From Planktomarina sp. (GTDB taxonomy: Bacteria > Pseudomonadota > Alphaproteobacteria > Rhodobacterales > Rhodobacteraceae): DNA of 14,048 bases. The stretch covers positions 1 to 14,048 of the forward strand of contig JAKMFM010000052.1 in NCBI GenBank assembly GCA_022425445.1. Reading direction: 5' to 3'. This document shows positions 6,845 through 13,368 of the stretch, piece by piece (positions within the stretch are counted from its first letter, which is position 1; the number at the start of each line of letters is the position of its first letter). Position numbers and translations under genes: made by a program. The notes below the pieces were generated by a model. That model saw only the letters and a program-made list of their open reading frames with translations, was not told where the DNA came from and did not search any database.

Positions 6845-7498
6845 TTAGAGAATTTTCTGCCCGGTTTTTGCCCAATCCGACATAAATTGCTCCAACCCCT
6901 TTTCAGTCAAAGGGTGATTGGCCAAAGATTTGATCACATTTGGCGGCGCTGTGATCACATCTGCCCCAATCAAGGCCGATTGGGTGACATGGTTCACAGT
7001 GCGAATGGAAGCCGCCAGGATTTGCGTATCAAACCCAAAATTGTCATAAATTTGGCGGATGTCTGCGATTAAATCCATGCCGTCGATGTTCACATCATCC
7101 AGGCGGCCGATGAAGGGGCTGATGAAGGTTGCCCCAGCTTTGGCGGCCAAAAGTGCTTGGTTGGCGCTGAAGCAGAGGGTGACATTCACCATTTTGCCTT
7201 CGCCGGACAGGGTCTTACAGGCTTTGAGCCCGTCCCATGTCAGAGGCAGTTTCACGGTGATGTTTGAGGCAATCTCTGCCAGCTTGCGCCCTTCGGCAAT
7301 CATATCTTCCGCTTTGGTTGCAACCACTTCGGCGCTGACTGGTCCGGAGACCAATTCGCAAATTTCGCGTGTAACTTCAATAATATCACGGCCAGATTTC
7401 AAGATTAACGAGGGATTGGTTGTCACCCCGTCGACCATGCCTAAATCGTTCAACTCGGCAATTGCGTCTATTTCAGCAGTATCAACAAAAAATTTCAT
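6845..7498 (-). CDS. tal: transaldolase, small (type 3B) form
   Basis: A 217-residue TIM-barrel class I aldolase of the small transaldolase/fructose-6-phosphate aldolase family. As a transaldolase it moves a dihydroxyacetone unit between sedoheptulose-7-phosphate and glyceraldehyde-3-phosphate in the pentose phosphate pathway. Visible: GVTTNPSLI (24-32), Schiff-base lysine K83 in ITVKLPLTW, VNVTLCFSANQALLAAKAGATFISPFIGRLDD (104-135 in part), and the C-terminal DWAKTGQ segment. Two positions separate true transaldolases from fructose-6-phosphate aldolase: E57 (Gln59 in E. coli FSA) and F129 (Tyr131 in FSA). Both are the transaldolase form here, so I call transaldolase although automated labels often say FSA. 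Start ATG 7498 has AAGGA eight bases upstream. It heads the minus-strand row tal-DUF484-xerC-pcs, with 62 bp to DUF484, and diverges from priA. Confidence 0.9.
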   Translation of the reverse strand: MKFFVDTAEIDAIAELNDLGMVDGVTTNPSLILKSGRDIIEVTREICELVSGPVSAEVVATKAEDMIAEGRKLAEIASNITVKLPLTWDGLKACKTLSGEGKMVNVTLCFSANQALLAAKAGATFISPFIGRLDDVNIDGMDLIADIRQIYDNFGFDTQILAASIRTVNHVTQSALIGADVITAPPNVIKSLANHPLTEKGLEQFMSDWAKTGQKIL

Positions 7499-7549
7499 GG
7501 CATATGTCCTTGATAGGTTGGCCTTCGTTGAGGCAAGCTTTATCGGAGT

Positions 7550-7571
7550 TTTTAGGGTACTAAAAGCCCTA
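7550..7571. promoter_or_regulatory. inverted repeats between tal and priA
   Basis: In the 89-bp divergent spacer, TTTTAG-GGTA-CTAAAA (7550-7565) is a 6-bp inverted repeat with a 4-base centre, overlapped by TAGGG (7553-7557)/CCCTA (7567-7571). It lies 22 bases before the priA start and could be an operator or a 5'-UTR hairpin. No convincing -35/-10 pair was found for either gene. Confidence 0.25.
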
Positions 7572-7587
7572 CATCTAAGGAAATGCC

Positions 7588-9777
7588 GTGCCAGAGCCCC
7601 AATTCTTTCATCAAGGTGATTTGGTCGCCGTCCTAACCAGCCAGCCGCTGGATCGGGTGCTGGATTATAAGGCGCCTGAGGGTGGATGCTGGCAGGGGGC
7701 TTTTGTTGAGGTGCCTTTGGGGCCGCGCAAGGTCTTGGGTGTTGTCTGGCACGCCGGCACCGGCGAGTACGACACCGCCAAGATTCGGGCGGTGATCCGC
7801 GTGCTTGATGTGGCTCCTATGCAACAGAGCATGGCAGAATTCCTGCGCCGGGTCTCGGATTATACACTCACGCCGATGTCAAAAATGTTGCGTCTGGCCA
7901 CGCGCGCGCCGGGTTTGGGCGACCCGCCCTCGATGCGTCAGGTGTATCGCTTGGGTGCGCAGACAGAGGCACGCATGACCGATGCGCGGCAAAAAGTGCT
8001 CGCCGTTTTGGAGGAATTTTCCGAGCTGAGTTTCACGCTCAAGGAGTTGAGCGAAGCGGCTGGCGTGACCTCATCTGTGGTTAAAGGCCTGGTAAAGCTG
8101 GGGGCTGTGGCGGAGGTGGACACGCCGCAAGATACGCCTTTTGCGCATTTAGAGCCAAGCATGCCAGGCAAGCGCCTATCTGAAGATCAGGCCGATGCTG
8201 TTGCGCAGTTGCAGGCCAATGCCGAAGGCTACCGCACGACGCTTCTGAAAGGTGTCACAGGATCGGGCAAAACCGAGGTCTATTTGGAAGCGGTGGCCAG
8301 CTGCCTCAAACAGGGTCGACAGGCGTTGGTTTTATTGCCTGAAATCGCTTTGACATCAGAATTTTTAACTCGTGTTGAGGCGCGTTTTGGCGCCCGCCCG
8401 GCAGAATGGCATTCGGGGGTGACCATGACCGAGCGGCGCCGCACTTGGAAAATGGTGGGGCAGGGGCATGCGCAAATGGTTGTCGGTGCACGCTCGGCCT
8501 TGTTTCTACCGTTTCAAGATTTGGGTCTGATCGTCGTGGATGAAGAACACGACAGCAGCTACAAACAAGAGGACGGCGTTCTATACAATGCGCGGGACAT
8601 GGCCGTATTGCGCGGGTCTTTGGTTGGCGGGCAGGTTGTGCTGGCCAGCGCAACGCCCAGTCTCGAAAGCTGGGCCAATGTCGAGGCCGGAAAATACAAG
8701 AAAATTGAACTGAAAAGCCGTTTCGGCGCGGCAGTTTTGCCTGAGATGATGGCGATTGATATGCGGCAAGAGACTTTGCCTGCGGATCGTTGGATATCCC
8801 ACAAGCTGCAAAAGATGGTTCAGGCACGCATCCAGGCGGGGGACCAATCCTTACTCTTTATCAATCGTCGGGGTTATGCGCCAATCACGCTCTGCCGGGC
8901 CTGTGGCAATCAAGTGGGCTGCGATCATTGCGATGCGCGGATGGTCGAGCATCGATTTCTCAAGCGCTTAATGTGTCACCAATGTGGCGAGAGCAAGCCA
9001 GTGCCAAAAGTTTGCCCCAGTTGCGCCGCAGAGGACCGTTTGGCGGTGGTCGGGCCGGGTGTGGAGCGATTGGCGGAGGAGGCCACGGCGCTCTTTCCTG
9101 AGGCGAAAGTCGCGGTTCTTTCCTCTGATTTATTTGGGTCAGCACGGGCACTCAAAGAGCAAATTGCCAATCTGGCGGCCGGTGAGGTGGATGTGATCAT
9201 TGGCACGCAGCTGGTCGCCAAAGGGCACAACTTTCCTAAGTTGACTTTGGTTGGTGTCATTGATGCAGATTTGGGGCTGCAAGGTTCGGATTTACGAGCT
9301 GCAGAACGCACCTTTCAGCTCATGCGCCAAGTGGCCGGGCGTGCTGGTCGGTTGGACAAGCCGGGCGTGGCGGCCTTACAAACTCATCAACCGGAGCACC
9401 CGGTGATCCGTGCAATTCTGGATGGGGATGAGGAGGCTTTTTGGAGCGCCGAAGCGCAAGCCCGAGCGCAAGCCGGTGTGCCGCCCTATGGCCGGTTGGT
9501 TGGGGTTGTCTTATCGTCACCCGATGCACAGGAAGCGTTTGAGGTGGGGCAAGCTATGGCGCGCAATTGTCAGCCTTTGACAGATGTCGGAGCGCAGATC
9601 TTTGGGCCAGCACCGGCGCCCATTGCCCGCATCCGCGGGCGTCACAGGGTGCGTTTGTTGATTAAGGCTGACAAAAACGCCCCTATTCAGGCTGCTTTGA
9701 ACGCTTGGACGGCTCTGTTTAAATTGCCAAATTCGCTGCGTTTGTCGATCGATATTGATCCGCAGAGTTTTTATTGA
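7588..9777 (+). CDS. priA: primosomal protein N' (replication-restart helicase PriA)
   Basis: A 729-residue superfamily 2 DNA helicase that recognises stalled forks and D-loops and reloads the replisome. Domain order: N-terminal 3'-end-binding domain (about 1-105; DLVAVLTSQPLDRVLDYKAP), winged-helix-like segment (about 130-180), helicase core with Walker A GVTGSGKT at 222-229 and DEEH box at 318-321, an inserted zinc-binding region with eight cysteines (436, 439, 445, 448, 463, 466, 476, 479), helicase C lobe with GTQLVAKGHNFP and QVAGRAGR, and the C-terminal domain. Length matches E. coli PriA (732). Start is GTG 7588 with AAGGA at normal distance (about 7577-7581); the ATG at 7583 is out of frame. 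It diverges from tal, and its stop is only 7 bp from the convergent meaA stop with no clear terminator between. Confidence 0.97.
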   Translation: MPEPQFFHQGDLVAVLTSQPLDRVLDYKAPEGGCWQGAFVEVPLGPRKVLGVVWHAGTGEYDTAKIRAVIRVLDVAPMQQSMAEFLRRVSDYTLTPMSKMLRLATRAPGLGDPPSMRQVYRLGAQTEARMTDARQKVLAVLEEFSELSFTLKELSEAAGVTSSVVKGLVKLGAVAEVDTPQDTPFAHLEPSMPGKRLSEDQADAVAQLQANAEGYRTTLLKGVTGSGKTEVYLEAVASCLKQGRQALVLLPEIALTSEFLTRVEARFGARPAEWHSGVTMTERRRTWKMVGQGHAQMVVGARSALFLPFQDLGLIVVDEEHDSSYKQEDGVLYNARDMAVLRGSLVGGQVVLASATPSLESWANVEAGKYKKIELKSRFGAAVLPEMMAIDMRQETLPADRWISHKLQKMVQARIQAGDQSLLFINRRGYAPITLCRACGNQVGCDHCDARMVEHRFLKRLMCHQCGESKPVPKVCPSCAAEDRLAVVGPGVERLAEEATALFPEAKVAVLSSDLFGSARALKEQIANLAAGEVDVIIGTQLVAKGHNFPKLTLVGVIDADLGLQGSDLRAAERTFQLMRQVAGRAGRLDKPGVAALQTHQPEHPVIRAILDGDEEAFWSAEAQARAQAGVPPYGRLVGVVLSSPDAQEAFEVGQAMARNCQPLTDVGAQIFGPAPAPIARIRGRHRVRLLIKADKNAPIQAALNAWTALFKLPNSLRLSIDIDPQSFY

Positions 9778-9784
9778 CGCCCTG

Positions 9785-11758
9785 CTATTGCGCGGCAATT
9801 TCGCCCGCACCGGGATCGGCAAGGGCCACGATATCGAACATGATCCGATTGAGCTCAAAGTCCTTTGGCGTATAGATGCGCGCGATGCCCATGGCGCGCA
9901 GATTCTGCGCATCCTCATCGGGAATAATCCCGCCCACGATCACCGGAATATGGTTGAGCTCGGCCGCCTTCAGCTTCGCCATCAGCTCTTGCATCAAAGG
10001 CATATGCGAGCCGGAGAGGATAGACAGGCCGATCACATGCACGGCGTTGTCACGCGCGGCTGTGATGATTTCGTCTGGAGTGAGGCGGATGCCTTCATAA
10101 GAAATTTTCATTCCGCAATCTCTGGCACGGGTGGCGATTTGTTCGGCTCCGTTAGAATGGCCATCCAGACCGGGTTTTCCCATCAAAAACGTCAGTTTAC
10201 ACCCGAGCCGATCACTGACCGCCGCGACTTGATCGCGAATGTCCTCTAAGCCCTCAGTGCGGTTTGACGGGGTGCCGCTGACGCCGGTGGGGCCTCTATA
10301 TTGGCCGAAGGCGTGGCGGAGCACATCGCCCCATTCCCCCGTGGTTACTCCGGCTTTCGCAGCGGCAATTGAAGGCGGCATAATATTGCGACCATCGAGC
10401 GCGGCTGCGCGTAGATCTCGAAGGGCGTCGTTGACCGCTTGCGCATCTCGCGCATCGCGCCAGCGGACGAGCCGTGCGATCTGCTCGGCTTCGGTCTTGG
10501 GGTCCACTGTCATGATCGCATCTTCGCCTGCGGTGAGCGGGCTGGCTTCGCCGTTCTGATACGCGTTGACGCCGACAACCGTCATATCCCCAGTTTCAAT
10601 CTGCCCAATACGGGCGGCATTTGATTCGACCAAACGCGACTTCATATAGTCGATCGCTTCAACGGCTCCCCCCATGGAATCGATCAGCGCCAGCTCGGCC
10701 CGTGCACCATCTTTCAGGGCTGCAACTTTGCGCTCAACGGCGGGGTTTTCGTCAAACAGGTCTTCATATTCCAGCAGATCGGTTTCAAAGGCCATAATTT
10801 GTTGCATCCGCAGGGACCACTGCTGATCCCAAGGGCGTGGCAGGCCCAAGGCCTCATTCCAAGCGGGCAATTGCACAGCGCGGGCGCGGGCTTTCTTGGA
10901 CAGGGTGACGGCCAGCATTTCTATTAAGATACGATAAACGTTGTTTTCTGGTTGCTGTTCGGTCAGGCCCAGAGAGTTGACCTGCACGCCATAGCGAAAA
11001 CGCCGCATCTTCGGGTCAATCACCCCGTAGCGTTCGCGGCAGATCTCATCCCATAGATCCACAAAAGCGCGCATTTTACACATTTCAGTAACAAAACGGA
11101 TGCCTGCGTTCACGAAGAAGCTGATCCGCCCGACCATTTGTCCAAAATGCTCTTCAGGCACCTTGCCTTTGAGGTCATCCAAAACTGCAGTCGCTGTGGC
11201 GAGCGCGAAGGCCAGCTCCTGTTCCGGTGTCGCGCCGGCTTCTTGTAGATGGTAGGAGCAAACGTTCATCGGGTTCCATTTGGGCAGATGCGCGCGCGTG
11301 TAGGCGGCGATGTCGGTAATCATTCGCAAGGAGGGTTTTGGCGGGCAAATATACGTGCCCCGGCTCAAATATTCCTTGATAATGTCATTTTGCACCGTGC
11401 CTTGCAGCGCGCTGATATCGGCACCTTGCTCATCGGCTGCGGCAATGTAGAGCGCCAGTAGCCAAGGCGCTGTGGCATTGATGGTCATTGAAGTGTTCAT
11501 CTGATCGAGTGGGATGTCGGCAAAGAGCGTGCGCATATCTCCTAAATGGCTGACGGGAACACCGACTTTCCCCACTTCGCCGCGCGCCAAGATATGATCG
11601 CTGTCATAGCCCGTTTGCGTTGGCAGATCAAAGGCCACCGACAGGCCGGTTTGCCCTTTGGCCAGGTTGGACCGGTAAAGTGCATTTGAAGCCTCGGCCG
11701 TTGAATGGCCTGCATAGGTTCGAAATAACCAGGGGCGGTCTTTTTGCACTTGTGTCAT
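9785..11758 (-). CDS. meaA: ethylmalonyl-CoA mutase (MeaA-type, B12-dependent)
   Basis: A 657-residue coenzyme-B12-dependent acyl-CoA mutase that converts (2R)-ethylmalonyl-CoA to (2S)-methylsuccinyl-CoA in the ethylmalonyl-CoA pathway; in Rhodobacter the same protein is called Ecm. The N-terminal TIM-barrel (about 1-480) has family phrases RPWLFRTYAGHSTAEASNAL, GLSVAFDLPTQTGYDSDH and SLRMITDIAAYTR. The C-terminal cobalamin domain (about 510-645) carries the DxHxxG motif at D532, H534, G537, then GLSILSGSH and VIVGGIIPDED. It starts directly with the barrel, lacking the longer N-terminal extension of methylmalonyl-CoA mutase, and ccr is a near neighbour; both favour Ecm/MeaA over methylmalonyl-CoA mutase. 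Start ATG 11758 has GGAAGG six bases upstream. A promoter-like pair and TTGC half-sites lie before it. Confidence 0.93.
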   Translation of the reverse strand: MTQVQKDRPWLFRTYAGHSTAEASNALYRSNLAKGQTGLSVAFDLPTQTGYDSDHILARGEVGKVGVPVSHLGDMRTLFADIPLDQMNTSMTINATAPWLLALYIAAADEQGADISALQGTVQNDIIKEYLSRGTYICPPKPSLRMITDIAAYTRAHLPKWNPMNVCSYHLQEAGATPEQELAFALATATAVLDDLKGKVPEEHFGQMVGRISFFVNAGIRFVTEMCKMRAFVDLWDEICRERYGVIDPKMRRFRYGVQVNSLGLTEQQPENNVYRILIEMLAVTLSKKARARAVQLPAWNEALGLPRPWDQQWSLRMQQIMAFETDLLEYEDLFDENPAVERKVAALKDGARAELALIDSMGGAVEAIDYMKSRLVESNAARIGQIETGDMTVVGVNAYQNGEASPLTAGEDAIMTVDPKTEAEQIARLVRWRDARDAQAVNDALRDLRAAALDGRNIMPPSIAAAKAGVTTGEWGDVLRHAFGQYRGPTGVSGTPSNRTEGLEDIRDQVAAVSDRLGCKLTFLMGKPGLDGHSNGAEQIATRARDCGMKISYEGIRLTPDEIITAARDNAVHVIGLSILSGSHMPLMQELMAKLKAAELNHIPVIVGGIIPDEDAQNLRAMGIARIYTPKDFELNRIMFDIVALADPGAGEIAAQ

Positions 11759-11777
11759 AACGGGCCTTCCATTTTCG

Positions 11778-11798
11778 TTTGCGAAATATAATTGCGCA
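11778..11798. promoter_or_regulatory. TTGC half-site pair in the meaA 5' region
   Basis: TTTGCGAA (11778-11785) and ATTGCGCA (11791-11798) are two related 8-mers separated by ATATA, with GC cores 13 bp apart, 20-40 bases upstream of the meaA start and just downstream of the inferred start of transcription. The layout resembles a 13-bp-spaced pair before ccr (13279-13294). A likely reader would be a short-chain acyl-CoA regulator of the RamB/PccR type; that is inference. Confidence 0.35.
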
Positions 11799-11805
11799 TT
11801 TTTAC

Positions 11806-11834
11806 TTAATGACGGAATAATCTCACCCTGTCAA
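11806..11834 (-). promoter_or_regulatory. candidate meaA promoter
   Basis: On the minus strand a perfect TTGACA (complement of 11829-11834) is followed 17 bp later by CATTAA (complement of 11806-11811), a weak -10. Transcription would begin near 11799, about 40 nt before the meaA ATG. The -35 is convincing; the -10 matches only three of six. Confidence 0.4.
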
Positions 11835-11848
11835 TTCGCTGCAGCGCG

Positions 11849-11858
11849 GCAATTTTGC
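11849..11858. promoter_or_regulatory. GCAA-N2-TTGC inverted repeat between meaA and the acyltransferase
   Basis: GCAATTTTGC (11849-11858; GGCAA/TTGCC if one base is added on each side) has the same GCAA-N2-TTGC architecture as GCAATATTGC upstream of ccr (13293-13302). It lies 15 bp upstream of the inferred meaA -35 and 39 bp before the acyltransferase ATG, so one bound protein could affect both divergent genes. Confidence 0.35.
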
Positions 11859-11870
11859 CATCTGGCGCAT

Positions 11871-11890
11871 ATCTGCCATTTCAGGCAGAT
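11871..11890 (+). promoter_or_regulatory. hairpin just before the acyltransferase start
   Basis: ATCTGCC (11871-11877) and GGCAGAT (11884-11890) form a perfect 7-bp stem with loop ATTTCA, ending seven bases before ATG 11898. The only Shine-Dalgarno-like bases (AGG, 11883-11885) are in its loop edge and 3' arm, so folding would restrict initiation. Confidence 0.35.
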
Positions 11891-11897
11891 TGGCTGA

Positions 11898-13262
11898 ATG
11901 TTCGACACAATTGAGCTTCCGATTTGGTTTGTGGTGATCGCGGCGGTTTTCGCTGCGATTGCCGCGTTGGAGCGGGCATTGATCCCCTCTGTGCGGTGGT
12001 ATTTCCGGCGCAGAATGCAACGAGTGGTCACTCGATTGAACGCGCGTTTGGATCGTCCGATTGAACCGTTCAAATTGGCCCGGCGCCATGATATGATTCA
12101 AAGGCTGCTTTATCACCCCGATGTGATGCAGGCGGTTAATGCTCATGCCCACAGAGAGGGCATCCCCGAAAATGTTGCCTTTCAGCAGGCCAAAAAACAT
12201 GCGCGAGAAATCGTGCCCTCCTTCAGCGCGACGGTCTATTTTACCGTTGCCAGCACCATTGCACGTTTTCTGAGCGAGACCCTCTATCGGGTGCGTATTG
12301 GGCGTTTTGACACTGTCTTAAGCGGTTTGGATCCGAAGACCACCGTTGTGTTTGTCATGAACCATCGCTCCAATATGGATTATGTTCTGGTGACCTATCT
12401 GGCCGCACAACGCTCTGCTTTGTCCTATGCGGTTGGCGAATGGGCCCGGATCTGGCCGATCAGCCTGCTCATTCGGGCGATGGGCGCGTTTTTCATTCGC
12501 CGCAAGTCTCGGGGATTGCTTTACCGGCGTGTGTTGGCCCGCTATGTGCAAATGGCGACACAGGGCGGGGTGACTCAAGCTGTGTTTCCCGAGGGAGGTC
12601 TGTCACTGGATGGGCGCATTGCGCCGCCGCGTTTAGGGATTTTAAATTATGTTATTTCGGGCTGGGAGCCCAAGGGCAGCGATGTAACATTCGTGCCAGT
12701 ATCGATCAATTACGATCGGGTCCTGGAGGATTATATTCTTCTCGCCGCTGGCAAGCGCGGCGAGAGGAGGTTTGGCGCAAATATTTCGGGGATTGCTCGA
12801 TTTATCGGCAAACAATTTTGGCTTTGGTTAACGGGCCGTTATCGGCGCTTTGGCTATGCGGCTGTCCATTTTGGCACACCGGTTAGCCTGTCAGACTTTC
12901 ACAAACGGACGGGTGCGATCTCCTCTGCTGTGCTTGCGCGCGAGATCATGGCGCAGGTGGAAGCCGGCATTCCCGTTCTGCCAGTTCCATTAGTTTCGTT
13001 GATTTTGGTTAACAATGCGCCGCTGCGAGCAATGGAGCTTAATGCTGAATTTGTGGCCGTTATGCAGGCCGTTGAGCCGGAGTATTTGCAAACCACTCCG
13101 GAGGCCTGGGCGGAGGCGGCGGAGGCGGGCGTGCTAAATTTGATGCAGCGCAAGCTGATTGTTCATGCGGCAGGGCGTTACATCGTCACTGAGAAAGGCA
13201 AATCTGTTCTGCCCTATTACGCCGCCAGCCTGTCTCATATATCAAAAAAATTAATAAAGTAA
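11898..13262 (+). CDS. PlsB-like glycerol-3-phosphate acyltransferase
   Basis: A 454-residue acyltransferase with one N-terminal hydrophobic helix (about 8-28) that should anchor it in the inner membrane. The four PlsC/PlsB blocks are in order: I, NHRSNMD with H156 and D161; II, GAFFIRRKS (196-204); III, FPEGGLSLDGR (230-240); IV, VPVSINYDRV (267-276). Blocks I, II and IV resemble PlsB (which has NHRSYLDY and LGAFFIRR) more than PlsC, so sn-1 acylation of glycerol-3-phosphate for phospholipid synthesis is likely; acylation of lysophosphatidate cannot be excluded. It is much shorter than E. coli PlsB (about 800), lacking most flanking domains, though residues 60-125 form an extra N-terminal segment. 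Start ATG 11898 lacks a good Shine-Dalgarno and follows a hairpin. It is divergent from meaA and 106 bp before ccr on the same strand. Confidence 0.85.
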   Translation: MFDTIELPIWFVVIAAVFAAIAALERALIPSVRWYFRRRMQRVVTRLNARLDRPIEPFKLARRHDMIQRLLYHPDVMQAVNAHAHREGIPENVAFQQAKKHAREIVPSFSATVYFTVASTIARFLSETLYRVRIGRFDTVLSGLDPKTTVVFVMNHRSNMDYVLVTYLAAQRSALSYAVGEWARIWPISLLIRAMGAFFIRRKSRGLLYRRVLARYVQMATQGGVTQAVFPEGGLSLDGRIAPPRLGILNYVISGWEPKGSDVTFVPVSINYDRVLEDYILLAAGKRGERRFGANISGIARFIGKQFWLWLTGRYRRFGYAAVHFGTPVSLSDFHKRTGAISSAVLAREIMAQVEAGIPVLPVPLVSLILVNNAPLRAMELNAEFVAVMQAVEPEYLQTTPEAWAEAAEAGVLNLMQRKLIVHAAGRYIVTEKGKSVLPYYAASLSHISKKLIK

Positions 13263-13271
13263 TTAAATTAC
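13259..13271. repeat. AT-rich palindrome at the acyltransferase stop
   Basis: GTAATT-A-AATTAC is a perfect inverted repeat of 6 bp about one central base; it includes the TAA stop (13260-13262). It is too AT-rich and lacks a T-run to serve as an intrinsic terminator; it may be an operator half or chance in an AT-rich spacer. Confidence 0.25.
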
Positions 13272-13278
13272 AAATTAA

Positions 13279-13302
13279 CGCAAAAATGGGTTGCAATATT
13301 GC
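13279..13302. promoter_or_regulatory. TTGC/GCAA half-site cluster upstream of ccr
   Basis: Within 24 bp there are GCAA (13280-13283), TTGC (13291-13294) and the perfect palindrome GCAATATTGC (13293-13302). They lie 67-90 bases before the ccr ATG, where a regulator would act on the ccr promoter. No clear -10/-35 pair could be assigned in the spacer 13263-13368. ScfR-family regulators such as PccR of Rhodobacter are, as I recall, reported to bind paired TTTGCAAA-like sites; the match here is partial. Confidence 0.4.
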
Positions 13303-13368
13303 GCGATGAATTTTACCCATTGGGGTGCAGGATGATTCTGCATCGCAGCAATATCGTAGGGGCCTCTC

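Noticed and set aside
6783..6875. Longer DUF484 start at ATG 6875
   Set aside because: It would overlap the transaldolase gene by 31 bp and add 31 residues unlike the family; ATG 6782 gives the normal length.
8306..8827. A 173-codon minus-strand frame inside priA
   Set aside because: It is antisense to the helicase core of priA, with proline/arginine-rich low-quality sequence and no family resemblance.
9787..9799. ATTGC-GCG-GCAAT inverted repeat near the convergent priA/meaA ends, as a terminator
   Set aside because: It lies in the meaA coding end, the stem is only 5 bp with a 3-base loop and there is no T-run on either strand.
13286..13368. Short frames chained by ATGA overlaps ahead of ccr (MGCNIAR, MNFTHWGAG, then an out-of-frame ATG)
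   Set aside because: No amino-acid bias relevant to the pathway and no Shine-Dalgarno sequences; the ATGA overlaps look like chance.
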